Shown here: positions 9,783-21,330 of the stretch, piece by piece
How the letters are laid out: each line of letters opens with the position of its first letter
Position numbering within the stretch: position 1 is the first letter of the stretch
Assembly (NCBI GenBank): GCA_903813345.2
Contig: CAIIXF020000003.1
Location: forward strand, 33,472,159 to 33,536,158
Length of the DNA stretch: 64,000 bases
Direction: 5' to 3'
From: Owenia fusiformis
Lineage: Eukaryota; Annelida; Polychaeta; Sabellida; Oweniidae
Position numbers and translations under genes: made by a program
The notes under the pieces: model-generated
What the model was told of the DNA's origin: nothing
Databases searched by the model: none
What the model saw: the letters and a program-made list of their open reading frames with translations, nothing else

Positions 9783-11541
9783 TGAAACAAACCTGGGGCG
9801 ACCTTGTGTGAAGTGTATTATAGATGGTAATAATTAGGGTGTTTGTTTACTTGTGTGGGCAATATTTTTATAATGTCACTTTCTTCCTAGTCCAATTCAA
9901 CAATGAAAAACAGACAAATATTTTCAGCTACCTAATTATAGATCTCCTTTATTTATTGTAGTATAAAAATATAAAATATATAATTTTTTCCTTTAGTATG
10001 TAAGACAATACAATAGTATAAAAATACTGTGATCTTTGTAAACTTGAATGTATAAATTGAGAACTTTATGATTGTGAATGAGGTAGTTGAGTTTATTCAC
10101 TCACAAAATTTAATACTTATACTGTCCTGAGATTTCCACTTAAAAACGTTACTCTTATGGCTTACTCAATAATACTTGTGATTGAATATGAGGTATATAA
10201 AATATATAATATGATTAAATATGTTCTTTTCTGTAAAGAACAGTGGTCCGTAATGTTTTAATTCAGATTTACATAAACAAACTGTAATTGAAAAGTGAAA
10301 TGAAAAAAATCTAACTGTTCCCGACACAATTAAGGTAAGGAATCACCTTGGGGATAAGTGACGGCTAATTAAAGCAAGCACTTAGGAATTTCTGGAAAGT
10401 TAATTTCATCGGCCAATCAAGGCAAGTGAATTTATTGGGGTAAATTTTTGACTAGAATGTATACTATGGTATTTGGCACATCTACACACTTTTGGCTGTG
10501 TACACCTGATTATAATTAAGGTTATATATTATGTAATATAAAAGTTTGGCACAACTCCACACTTTCGGCTGTGTACACCTAGTTATAGTGTGCTGTATAA
10601 TATGTGTTATGAAAGATATAAGTTCTTCAAGAGTATTATACTGTCATCATTTCATGTTTCAAACAAATACAAAGCAAGATGGCGGCAGAACTAATATGAA
10701 GTTTTATGGCAAAGTCTCCAGAATAAATTGAAGACAAAGTTTTTTGGCATAAAGTTGGTTAAAGTTTTAGATTTTAGGCTCAAATTGCAGAGAGAAATGT
10801 TCTAAAAGTCAAAATGGGTTCCCTCAGAATAAGTTAAAAGAAGAATGGAAGGAATATTGGAGTAAAGGTTTGGGAAAGGAATTTAGGGCGTTAACCTACC
10901 AGAATGTAGGTCACTGTTTCTGGATTTCTTGTTTTCCTCCAATAAACCAAAGAATAGCAGGCTTTGTTTTACATAATTACCTTCTGTGCTTCCATAAGGA
11001 TTCCCTTTCCCTATTTCCTTGGAATTAAATCCAAAATTAGACTTGGAAAGTGTTTAAATATAAATTGTAATATCAGCAATAACTTTAGGGCGTTTTCTCA
11101 ACCAATCCAAGATAGCAATGATTAATTGCTTTTCCATGACAGACCACTGTGTACATATAGTTAGTTCATAAAATATCTGAAATTTGTACAAAAATATAGT
11201 CAAAATATTTATCAAAAATACTATAAAAGGATGCATAAAATATATATACTTACTTGAATACTCTACTCAAATCAAATTATCGTTTTCTACATTTTAAAGT
11301 TAGTCAAAACATTTCTTGTCATGAAAAACACATGGCTGCCATTAAAAGTTCTACAAAATTTCAGTTAAGAAAATCAAGTGAAGTTTACAAGCTAAATAGA
11401 GAGTTACAGATCGAATTACAGCAGCAAGAATATACATATAAACAAAGTAAACAGAAAGATGTAGAACATTTGCTGAAATAAACGTAAGTAATTGTCTGAA
11501 ACATAACTGATATTTGACTATCTACTTCCGGGTTTTTTACA
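9783..11541 (-). repeat. 5' LTR of the Ty3/gypsy element
   Basis: 1759 bp, a direct copy of 622-2380. It carries the promoter of the element in the minus direction. ORFs of 60-75 codons occur at the same places in both LTRs but start without good context and resemble nothing known. Confidence 0.95.
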
Positions 11542-12424
11542 ATTTTAATAATCCCCGAAGATTGACAATCCTTGATATTGTATGTGTTGCTCTGTAACCC
11601 TCATGCATTAGGCGTGATTGTCACGAATTTGTTGGAAAAATTGAAATCATGCATCAATTTGTGCGTGTATGATAAATGTCATGCAAATCAGGCATTGTGT
11701 TGATATTTAAAAGAATCTGCTTTTTATAAAACGCAGATGAGGTAAATAAACGCCAAAAAAAGTTCTGACTTTTCAACCGAATTCCGTATATGTCACGCAT
11801 TTGGTTCGAAATATTTGTATCCATATGTCATGCATTTGCTTCGAAATCTTTGTACCTACCCCCCTTGACGATTTTAAACGCAAGGTGTCCGATATTTTGA
11901 CCAAGTTGTTCACTTTTGAAACAAAGGTGTCCACAATTTAAAGGAAGGTGTTCAATGTTAGGTGTTCCCAAGTTGACAGGCCTGTATCTGTCAACAATGA
12001 CCTTTGTCGACTGGTTTACTTTGGGAGAACGTTTTTGGAAACAAAGTTTGTGATTTATGTATACGTTGTTTTGATATTTTTGTCTTGACATTTATTACCT
12101 AAAAATTGAGTTAAATGTTTTTGTCTTAAAGAAGGTAGATTTGTTTCTGGATACTTGGCAGGGGTGCGGCAGAACAGTATTTTGAGAAACAAAGAGTTGA
12201 AAACTTTTAAAATAGCGTATCATTGATGAACCTGAAATGGATAATTAGAAGCAAAATTATGTGAATGTTTTTTTATTGAATCAGTTCACCAAATAGCCTA
12301 CACTTATCAGATATTCAAAAAGAAAATTATCAAAAACTCATTTTTACATCTCACCTACTAAGAGAAATAAGAATACCATGAATTTTTGGAATTTTACTAT
12401 TTTTTATACACAAAGTTATATTGC
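11542..12424. other. Non-coding, with a dispersed repeat fragment
   Basis: No gene seen. The part around 11790-11870 (cacgcatttgg, ttcgaaat, ccccctt) resembles, in inverse orientation, the segment 28255-28330, so it is a dispersed repeat of unknown type. Around 11880-11970 there are several ggtgttc/ggtgtcc words like those in pogo-type MITEs. Confidence 0.4.
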
Positions 12425-12695
12425 AATACTAAAATCTCATCCTCCTAAGCAGGTGTCCAGAATCTGTACCTCCTTCTTCCCCCTGCTAACCAATTTGGAA
12501 GCGAGCCCTGGATCACGTGATCTAATTATGCGCAATGACTTATACATGATTACTGTCGCAGTGTTGCAACACAATCAGATTGCGAGTTCTTAATCGGGGA
12601 AATGGTAACTGCTCTTAGCAGGGGGTAAAAAGAAAGAATATATTCTGGATTTTGAAGCCCTGTGATCGGAGGATGCTAAAATCTATGCGACATTC
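12425..12695. repeat. Imperfect inverted-repeat element
   Basis: The left end (actaaaatctcatcctcct, then ccttcttccccctgctaa) recurs inverted at the right end (ttagcagggggtaaaaag, then ggaggatgctaaaatct). It looks like a small old MITE. No coding content. Confidence 0.5.
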
Positions 12696-13279
12696 TTATC
12701 ATTCAACATATTGACAGACATAGCCATATGTCTGAAAAGGTATGTCATAAGCAGCCAGAAAACCAGTGGGATGTCAGTATCTAATAACATGTGTTGAATC
12801 ATTTAAGGAATGCATGTTATAAAGGTAAAGTGGTGATAGTGACCACTATAGTCAATGAGAAATGTCAGTGTGACTCACTACAAACATTGACTAACCTGTT
12901 AAAACCTAGGCACTTACACAGTAATTGTTTGGTTAAGAAAATATGTTGAATAAAATACTGATTTACTGATTTGCCCCTACAGCCCTATTAGGCTTATTTA
13001 TTTTAAGTCTAAAATTGAATTCTAAAAAGCTTAAAAAGGTAAAAAAATATTGGCAAGATGACCAGGCTGGGCCCCTAAACATATATTTAAATGTACAAGG
13101 ATTTATATACACTATAGATCAAACTTATTACATGTAAATTGTACCTTGTACTATGTACTCTGTAAGTGTAGGTCAACATGAATTATCAGCATTATTAATA
13201 AATATCATTATCAGGTAATAAACATTCTCATTGCATCTGATCGTGATCAACAGCTGCTATATGCATGTAACTTAGGGAT
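12696..13279. other. Non-coding, nothing recognised
   Basis: AT-rich sequence without an ORF of note, exon signal or obvious repeat. Confidence 0.4.
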
Positions 13280-14520
13280 AAGCTAATTATCCCATCGAAC
13301 GAGTTTGGAGGGATATATTGAACACCTCCGTCCGTCTGTCCGTCCGTCCGTCCGTACGTCCGTCTGGGCAATAACTCAAATACAGTTGGCCCTATTTTGT
13401 TCATATTTTGTACACATATGCCCAATGGGAGTATAAGTTCTGCTCGAAAACCGATTTTCAAAATGGCCACTCATTTAAAAATGGTGGCCATTTTAGTGCC
13501 AATTTTACAGTAATTTAGGTACTGCATATAAAACTGTAATTATAACAATATGTTTTAAATGTAAAAAAGTTATATAGGACATTGATTAAGCTGGAAATGT
13601 AAATACAGAAGAAATACACGGCAGCCATCTTGAAAAATGGCTGCCTTTGCACGTCATTTTACAATTTTTGCTGTAACTTGAAAAGTAGTTGAGCGATTTT
13701 GTTCATATTTGGTATGTGAATACTTTAAGCATGGCACAATGTCTAATGACATTTTGGTAGTAGGCGGCCATTTTGAAATTTGGCTGCCATTTTTACGTGT
13801 GTTATTTAACATTATTTACTGTAAGTCAAAAAGTAGTGGAGCGATTTTGTTCATATTTGGTATGTGAATACTTTAAGCATCGCCCAATGTCTAATGTCAT
13901 TTTGGATAGTATTTTTACGTGTGTTATTTTACATTTTTTACTACAACTCAAAAAGTAGAAGAGCGATTTTGTTTATATTTTATATATGAATACTATAAGC
14001 ATGGCACACTGTCTAATGACACTTTGGGTAGCATTTTTTACGTTTTTTACTATAGCTTGAAAAGTAGTGGAGCGATTTTGTTCATATTTGATATGTGAAT
14101 ACTTACGAGCCTTGCACACTGTCTCATGACACTTGGCGTAGTAGGTAGCCATTTTGAAAAATGGCTGTCATTTTTACATTTTTCACTATTACTGAAAAGT
14201 ATTGGAGCGATTTTGTTCATATTTGATATGTGAATACTCGTAAGGATTGCATACTGTCTTATGACATTTTGGGTAGTAGGCCAACATTTTTATGTATGTG
14301 TGTGCCATTTTTTTAAATTTTATATGTGGCTACTTAAAAGCATATTACTTCTTCTGATGACAACTTGGCTAATGAGCAACCATTTTGAAAATGGTGGCGT
14401 TTCTAATGGGTATTATTTTATGATATTTGCTATATATTTTGTTTGTAAAAATGCCAGCCATTTCTGTTCGATGGGATTCGCTACGCTTTGGCGTTGCCGT
14501 TGTTCTGGTTGCTTAATTCT
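13280..14520 (+). repeat. Dispersed repeat with GTCC tract and GGCCATTTT units, copy 1
   Basis: The left end has CCCATCGAAC (13291-13300) and a (GTCC)n tract (13328-13370). The right end has the inverse GTTCGATGGG (14466-14475). Between them a ~130 bp unit repeats about five times, each with gagcgattttgttcatattt and a GGCCATTTTGAAA-like block. A second copy in opposite orientation is at 58590-59690. It is probably a non-autonomous DNA element with internal tandem units; no transposase is present. Confidence 0.75.
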
Positions 14521-14629
14521 GAGCTTTAAAATTGCTATTTCCAGCAGGCATCATATTTCAGAAACAAAAATGCAATGCACTAAAATGTAGGACTAAATAA
14601 GGCACTCTCTGTATGTTTTGTCTACCCTT

Positions 14630-15420
14630 ATTTTAGGCTCACAAATTCTTGGTTATTTAATACTCATATTCTTATGTAATACTCACATTCTTGGTTATTT
14701 GAACACTCACATTCCAAGTTATTTTAACACTCATATCCTTGGTTATTTAAACACTCACATTCTAAGTTATTTTAACACTTTGATTTCTTGGTTATTTTAA
14801 CACTCACATTCTTAGTTATTTTAACACTCATATCCTTGGTTATTTAACACTCACATTCTTAGTTATTTTAACACTCATATTCCTGGTTATTTAAACACTC
14901 ACATTCTTCGTTATTTTAACACTCAAATTCTTGGTTTTTAACACTCATATTCTTATGTAACACTCACATTCTTGGTTATTTTAACACTCACATTCTAAGT
15001 TATATTTTAGCACTCAAATTCTTGGTTATTTAAACACTCACATTCTAAGTTATTTTAACTCCCAAACTCTTGGTTCTTTAACATTCATATTCTTATATAA
15101 CACTCACATTCTTGGTTATTTAATCACTCAGATTCTTGATTATTTAAACACTCACATTCTTAGTTATTTTAACACTAAAATTCTGGGTTATTTAAACACT
15201 CATATTCTTGGTTATTCTAGCACTCATATTTTTGGTTATTTTAACACTCATATTCTTGGTTATTCAAATGCTCATACTCATGGTTATTCTAGCACTCATA
15301 TTCTTGGTTATTCTAGCACTCATATTTTTGGTTATTTTAACACTCATATTCTTGGTTATTCAAATGCTCATACTCATGGTTATTAACACTCATATTCTTG
15401 GTTATTTTGACTCTAGTTTT
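14630..15420. repeat. Minisatellite, 20-25 bp unit
   Basis: About 35 imperfect copies of a unit like acactcatattcttggtta. Weaker copies continue to ~15890 and run straight into the splice acceptor of the exon at 15894. Confidence 0.9.
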
Positions 15421-15893
15421 CATCATGCAGATTTGTGTTTATTTTTACACTCATATTGACGTGATTGAAACTCTTAAGTTTTTGCTATCAACTCTCATAT
15501 TCTTGTTTATTGTTACACTCATATTCTTGGTTATTCCAGCGCTTAGATTTTTTGGTTATTTTAAGTCATATTCTTGTGACATATTGTTATAGTCTCCAAC
15601 TTTTTTGTGGTAGCAATAGGTATTCCGTGCTTGGTGTTCAGCACTCGGCAGTTGGTGTTCAGTGTCTGTAACAAATGGCATGTGGTGACATTTTGCATGT
15701 GGATGCCTTGTATCATCTATATTCTTGGTTATTTTAACACTCATATTTAGTTATTTCAACAGTCAATAACCCATATTCACTGATATTCATATGAAATATC
15801 ATATAAATAATTGAGTTTTTAACACTCATATTCCTGTGTAATATCGCACACTCAGATTCTAGTTGACTTTACACTCATATTCTTATATTGCAG
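15421..15893 (+). other. End of intron: degenerate minisatellite and splice acceptor
   Basis: Scattered copies of the cactcatattc unit continue. The last one (about 15871-15885) forms the pyrimidine-rich stretch before ATTGCAG (acceptor AG at 15892-15893). Confidence 0.6.
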
Positions 15894-16320
15894 GAGTTCC
15901 GAGCCACAGACAAGCAGTACGGCAACCAGAGGGCCAGCATACAAAGCTCCAATCATCCCAAATACACCCTCTAGTACCATCAACTCTATGCTGAGAACCA
16001 GATGTGAAAAAGGCTTTAATAATCCCATAAAAGCAGGAATCGCTTTTATGATATGTTTCATGTTCACAGCAATTAATAAAGTTTACGATACCTTCCGTAA
16101 AGATCAGCCTCACTCTCACACTGTTTGGATGATGTCATCAAGCGCAATTACCCTCGGTGTGATCCTCGGCACGGTGGTTGCATACCATGCAGCCCTTGCA
16201 ATGGCAGTTGTGGTTCATTCGTTGTTGTACATAGGAGCATGGGTTGTTGGACTGTTTGCTTTAGCATTGGGCATAGCAGGAATGGTATTTTTCGACAAAG
16301 ATGGAAAAAGGAGTGAATAA
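15894..16320 (+). CDS. Terminal coding exon of an unrecognised multi-pass membrane protein
   Basis: The exon starts after TATTGCAG. Its first base completes a codon from an upstream exon, and 141 codons then follow to TAA at 16318. The first ~30 residues are Ser/Thr/Pro-rich and probably a loop or cytosolic tail. From ~residue 40 (GFNNPIKAGIAFMICFMFTAINKV) there are three or four hydrophobic helices separated by short loops, one with DQPHSHTVWMM. The end is a short charged tail, DKDGKRSE. I do not recognise the family. Upstream exons were not found and may lie left of the LTR element or in unread introns. The small ORFs in other frames here are shadows. A stand-alone short gene starting at Met 15988 is a less likely alternative. 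Confidence 0.6.
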
Positions 16321-18005
16321 TGGACAGTTTGGCAATGGAAATATAACAGTTTAATGCAATATTGGACTGAATTACACCCTCAACATATCTCATATTTCAC
16401 TGGGTGGCACCCGGACTGCATATCAGAATAACCACATGATGATTAATCCAGAAAATGACACAGTTAGGACCACTCTGAAATATAGCATGTGATAACATTA
16501 AAATACTGAAAAATATATTATCCTTGGCCTAATTGGAAACTGAGAGACCTTGCTGTTAGTGTGGAAGTTAAACATTCAGGTTCAGGCCACCTATCCATGA
16601 CCTTTCACAAGACAAGGTCTGTTATACTCTTATGCATTATAACATTTGCAAAGTAAAGTCAACCTCCAAGTGCAGCGCTGCTGACATCATCCACTCAGAT
16701 CCATCCTTCTTGTATTGGATGATGTCTTCATCCCTTGGTTTGGAGGATGAGGTAAAATAATTGATGAAAAGTTCTGAGACACCAATTGACTGGAAACAGG
16801 ATATATCAATCTTTTTTCTAAACGTCATTTACATTGTGTACATTCAATCACTGAGGTTTCATGGTGTATCAAACTGTATGCTATTCTATGTTTTATTTGC
16901 ATTGAATATTATACCTTAAAGCAGCTCAAAGTTTTAATAGCAAACTAGAAATACGAATGGTGTTAGGGTCTTCCATTTAAAAGCAGCAGGTGATTTTGAG
17001 CACAAGTGCACCAACGTTTTCCAAATGTTTTTTTTTATGAATACACCGGTTTTATGTGTCTAATTTGTGTCTAATACTAATCAAAAGGTTGAGTGTTACT
17101 TTAGATGATAAGAAGATGTCTCCTGAAGTACGTCACTAGATTAGATACTTCAATAGTGTGAGACACCAACATATTCTTGACTGTAGATTAGACTTTACAA
17201 ATGTATGAGACACCAACATAATCTTGGCTGTAGATTAGACTACAAAAGTGTGAACACCAACATATAGTATTCCATGTATTGTGATTTTATATATAGATGT
17301 ATTGTGTCCATTTATATTAGTATGAGACTTCTAATGTATCCATAATGTTTGTATCTTCTTTGGAACTAATGTTGATTGTACATTATGGTTGTATTTATAC
17401 TGGTATGTTGTTCAGATAACCATGATTGTGATTATGTGTGGAGAAAAGTGTGTTATGTATTATATCTAAAAAATCGTGTTGTACATGTTCCATGTAGAAG
17501 TTTTTTATGAATTTTAAATTCCTTGTTTGGAGATCCTTAACATTCCTCTATTGTATATCCAACCTTTGCAGGTTAGAGCCTCTGGACCAATTAAATTGCT
17601 TGTTTCTGTGGCAAATTAAAAACTCTTAACCAATCCAATTGCTGTTGCCATGGCATATGAGACACTCTTCACCAATCAGATGTTTGTTTCTCAACATTGA
17701 AACTCAATAATGTACTTTGTGAGTAATTTTTAAATATAATTTGATGTACAGTCGATTGGTTTGGGATATGAAGGATTTTATCATTGGATTCCCTCATGTG
17801 AAACGAGTGTATTTTCAGTATGCCATTTGGCCACACTCATGAGCTGATTATAAATAGCATGTTTCATTGAATGCATTGCTGAACAGATCTATAACTGCTT
17901 CTGTAGACCTATCTGGCTCTCCATTCATGTCTTGTGTTGGTAGGGGCATAATTGACATGCTCACATGGCCACATTCTACTTCACTTCAATGTTAATGCAA
18001 ATAAA
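16321..18005 (+). other. Probable 3' UTR of the membrane-protein gene
   Basis: No ORF. AATAAA at 18000-18005 is a candidate polyadenylation signal, with weaker ATTAAA-type motifs earlier (about 17613). A ~60 bp unit containing gagacaccaacata and tagattagact is repeated two to three times at 17125-17275. The 3' end is a guess. Confidence 0.35.
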
Positions 18006-18532
18006 TGAGTTGTCCAATGAGGAACTTAACTGCTTTGAAAATTCAGATCTCTAAATTCAGTTTAACCTATAAAGTGGAACTCCTCTGCTAGTTGAACACC
18101 TCTGTAAGTGGAACACCTCCAGAAGTGGAACATAGTCTCAAGACTAATTGACTTAATGATTATTGAACTGTGGACACCTCCTTAACAGAACAATTCTTAG
18201 ACATACCAAAAGTGTTCCACTTCATGGGTTTTAATGTATATGATCAGCCTGCACTCATTTATTTTACATCAGTGTCTTAAATATTGTTATTTATCTGTAT
18301 ATGTATTTGCCCCTCCAAGGAGCATCTCTCATTGCACTGAGATCAATTATTTGTCAAAGAAAGTGTTTCTTAAAAATGTGTTTCTAATTATGACATCATA
18401 CTAATTCTGTTTTTAATTAGCTCATTGTTAAACATCCATATTTTACAATGCAAATGTTTTGTTAAAATACATATTTTATGTGCAAAAGCTGTTGTGTTTA
18501 ATATCTTTATTTCAAATAATGTCAGTTATACT
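18006..18532. other. Non-coding, pogo-MITE-like words
   Basis: Around 18075-18235 there are repeated gtggaacacctcc/ttgaacacctc words like those at 62185-62310 and in the pogo-type element at 27298. This is probably an old pogo-type MITE relic. No gene seen. Confidence 0.4.
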
Positions 18533-19082
18533 AGCTTCACTGCTACCCACCTGGTTACACAGACGTATCGTCAGTGTATGATGGCGGAACTACTTCCGGG
18601 ACTAGGTTTCGGTAAGATTTTTTTATTTCTCGATTTACACCTACTTATAAGTCACGTTGTGGATAATAATTTGGCTCGAAGTTAAGGAAGATAGTCTAGT
18701 TTGAGAATGTGTCGATGGTTTTAGGTTTTATATGTTAACGAAGACACAATTCACGTATTTAGTCCCTCGCTTTTGTTACACTGACGTACGACCAATATCA
18801 GTGTAATATTGGCAATATTAATGCCGATCGTCAGTGTAATAAAAGCGAGGGACTAAATATGTGAAATGCGTCTTTGTTAACATACCAAACCTAAAACCAT
18901 TGACACATTCTCAAACTAGACTATCTCCCATAACTTCGAGCCAAATTATAATCCACATTGTGACTTATAAGTAGATGTAATCCGAGAAATGAAAATATCT
19001 TACCAAATTCAAATCCCGGAAGTAGTTCAGCCATGATACACTGACGATACGTCTGTGTAACTAGGTGGGTAGCAGTGAGCTT
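18533..19082. mobile_element. 550 bp foldback (hairpin) element
   Basis: Nearly the whole element is one inverted repeat: arms ~18533-18800 and ~18825-19082 with a short centre. The ends match as agcttcactgctacccacc against its inverse. Shared blocks include tacacagacgtatcgtcagt and actaggttt/aaaaccta. No protein is coded. The arms would fold into a long hairpin in DNA or RNA. Confidence 0.85.
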
Positions 19083-19508
19083 GTTAATTTAAGACATAAA
19101 GAATCATGCATCATTTTATATCACTCTACTATACCTTGCATTTGGTGTTCATGAGCAACCCATTTGGCTTATTTGTAATGATTATGTATTTGTTTTTATT
19201 TGTCTGTTCCTTATTAATGGTTTATCGGTTGAATGTTAGAAGTTACTAAGGCACTTTCAAAAATATACTAAACAATACAATTAGAAACAAAGTATCATAT
19301 GCATTTCTAGGTGTTAGGTATATAGTAGAGTGTATATTGGAAATATAAATGCATGAGTGAATGTACTAACCCATCTACATGATGCACTAAGGTGAAGATA
19401 ATACTGCTCAGTCCGTGCATTTATCAAAAATTAAATGCACAGCAAACTCATTTTCATGCATATATCAATAAATTGGCTGAAACACACTTGGCATCTTTGA
19501 ATGGCTGA
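19083..19508. other. Non-coding, nothing recognised
   Basis: AT-rich spacer between two inverted-repeat elements; no exon or repeat recognised. Confidence 0.4.
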
Positions 19509-19606
19509 AGCTAGGTTCACACCAACGGCGCTTTGATGGCGCTTTAAAGCGGCTTTGCACGTCGCTTTAAAGCGCCATCAAAGCGCCGTTGGTGTGAACT
19601 TAGCTT
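19509..19606. repeat. 98 bp near-perfect hairpin element
   Basis: Arms agctaggttcacaccaacgg... and its inverse ...ccgttggtgtgaacttagct surround a seven-base centre, with the palindromic word gcgctttaaagcg in each arm. A partial, diverged copy is at 19815-19885. It is probably a very short MITE. Confidence 0.8.
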
Positions 19607-19914
19607 GATATACTAGTAGCTAGAGTAGAGTCCCATGTCCACCTCAATACTGATGGATTTGCAATTTTAAGTATTGAAGAGGAAGTCATTTTCGACCGCC
19701 GTCATCAAAACCGAGAAAGACAACGAACGCTTGATAGAACAGAGCAATCTGATATGTTTGATCAAGAAACCTGTTGTTTGGATTTGGAATTGTTTAGAAA
19801 ATTGGCTTATTAAAGCTAAGTTCACACCAACGGCGCTTTGATGGCTTTTTAAAACGGCGTGCAAAGCCGCTTTGCACGGCGTAATTGATATCTGAGTTGA
19901 GCGGGTAATATATA

Positions 19915-20902
19915 AAGGGTGTCCAAAAAAATAGGACCGTAAGAAAGTTGAATAACTCGGTCAATTTTGCATATTTTGCCTTGAAATTTAAGAATTATTT
20001 ACCTCATTCAATGTGAATTTTGTTCTGAAGGTTTGATGGTAATCTGTTTATTGCGTCAAAAACTACAGTACTTTACAAAGCATGCTCAAAGTGGGCACTT
20101 CTCTCTATGCACAAACAATCCTGCCAACAAAGTTGTTAATGACCCTGACCTATACATTAATGTGGATTGTAAATATTGGGGTAGTTATTGCCCTCTTAAG
20201 ATTGTTAGGGGCCTGTCAGTATACACATTGGCTTTGAGAAATCCTCAAAAATAAAAATTTGGGGGATTTAGATCAGGCGAATGAGCTGCCCATATGGTTT
20301 GCGTTCTGCAACTGATGAGCTGACCATCAAAGCATTGCCTAAACCATTTCAGCATATCATTTGCAGTGTTGGGGTGGTATTGGCTTGTTGAAACCACTGC
20401 TTAATTATCTCCTTAGATGTCCCTTCTGGTGCTTAGTGACCTCCAAAACTTGATGAGAACTTACTGGTCCTTGTTCAATGGTGATAGCAAGTCCCCAGTC
20501 ACCTTCGAACCAAAAGGGACTGATGATTCCATGTTTTCTCATTGCCACACAGGGAGTGCATTGTTCAGAATGCAATGGATGCTGTAACCCTTCATCAGGA
20601 GGATGTAAGCCCCAGTAGCAATTGTTCTTTGAACAAACTTGTCCATTCAGAAAGACATGTGTGTAGGAGGATCATCAACAGCCTTGTTCGCCGGGTTGAA
20701 TTGTGCATAGAGATGAGATTTGAACATTTTGGGCATGTTTTGTAAGGAGCTGTAGTTTTTGACTCAATTCGTAGATTATTATCAAACTTTCACAACAAAA
20801 TTCACATTGAATGAACTAAATAATTCTGAAATTTCAAGGCAAAATATGCAAAATTGACTGAGTTATTCAACTTTCTTACGGTCCTGTTTTTTGGACACCC
20901 TG
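19915..20902 (-). mobile_element. Decayed mariner-type DNA transposon
   Basis: Terminal inverted repeats of ~115 bp begin with AGGGTGTCCAAAAAA-like sequence and are flanked by TA at 19913-19914 and 20903-20904, the target site of Tc1/mariner elements. On the minus strand, around 20310-20230, the decayed reading WAAHSPDLNPPNFYF-stop-GFLK is recognisable as the SPDLNPPDFFLWGYLK region at the third catalytic residue of mariner-family transposases. Several stops break it, so it is inactive. The two short plus-strand ORFs inside are shadows. Confidence 0.8.
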
Positions 20903-21330
20903 TATATCTCCCGCTGAGGTGAGCGGGATATATCTATATCACCCGCTCATCAGCAATCCCAGGAATTTCTTTCGGTGCCTTTTTGAATTCCCGGGATATT
21001 GTTCTTTGGCTCTATTTGATAAATAATAATTTCATACACTGTTAAAAGCTGTTCGAGTTTTAAAAAACAAAAATTGTCAAGGACTTTAAATTGAGATAAA
21101 ATATTCATGTTTTGATTGTACTTATCGTTTGTAATTATTACATAGGGTTTCCTAACATTCAATGCATATTTAATTGTCATAATCTACTATAAGTATAGGA
21201 TAAATCAGTTATTGAATGCTCGATTTTCGATACAGGGTATATCCCTCGGTAAAATAAAATGTATAGATACTGTTTATTGTATTTCCCCCAGATATACCCT
21301 GTATCAAAAACCTCCCATTAAATAACCTCT
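20903..21330. other. Non-coding, with small palindrome
   Basis: It begins with a GAGCGGGATATATC-like segment related to the DNA left of the mariner. The words gatacagggtatatc (21229-21243) and gatataccctgtatc (21291-21305) form a 77 bp inverted repeat. No gene seen. Confidence 0.45.

Larger units (their letters stand above)
622..11541 (-). mobile_element. Complete Ty3/gypsy LTR retrotransposon with two accessory ORFs
   Basis: The element is 10,920 bp and is coded on the minus strand. Order in its own sense: 5' LTR (11541-9783), tRNA-Leu-type primer site (9781-9771), RING-finger ORF (9686-9429), gag (9316-7568), -1 slippery site (7595-7589), pol (to 3546), splice acceptor and zinc-finger ORF (3524-2451), polypurine tract (2394-2384), 3' LTR (2380-622). 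Pol order is protease, reverse transcriptase, RNase H, integrase with a GPY-type module, which is the Ty3/gypsy (Metaviridae) order. No chromodomain was seen. LTRs start TG and end CA. ATTT at 618-621 and 11542-11545 is a probable 4 bp target duplication. All ORFs are open and the LTRs look identical, so the insertion is recent and could be active. Confidence 0.95.

Noticed and set aside
14630-15420. CRISPR-like array
   Set aside because: The units are contiguous and imperfect with no distinct spacers, in a eukaryotic intron. The same holds for the 46 bp and 66 bp arrays.
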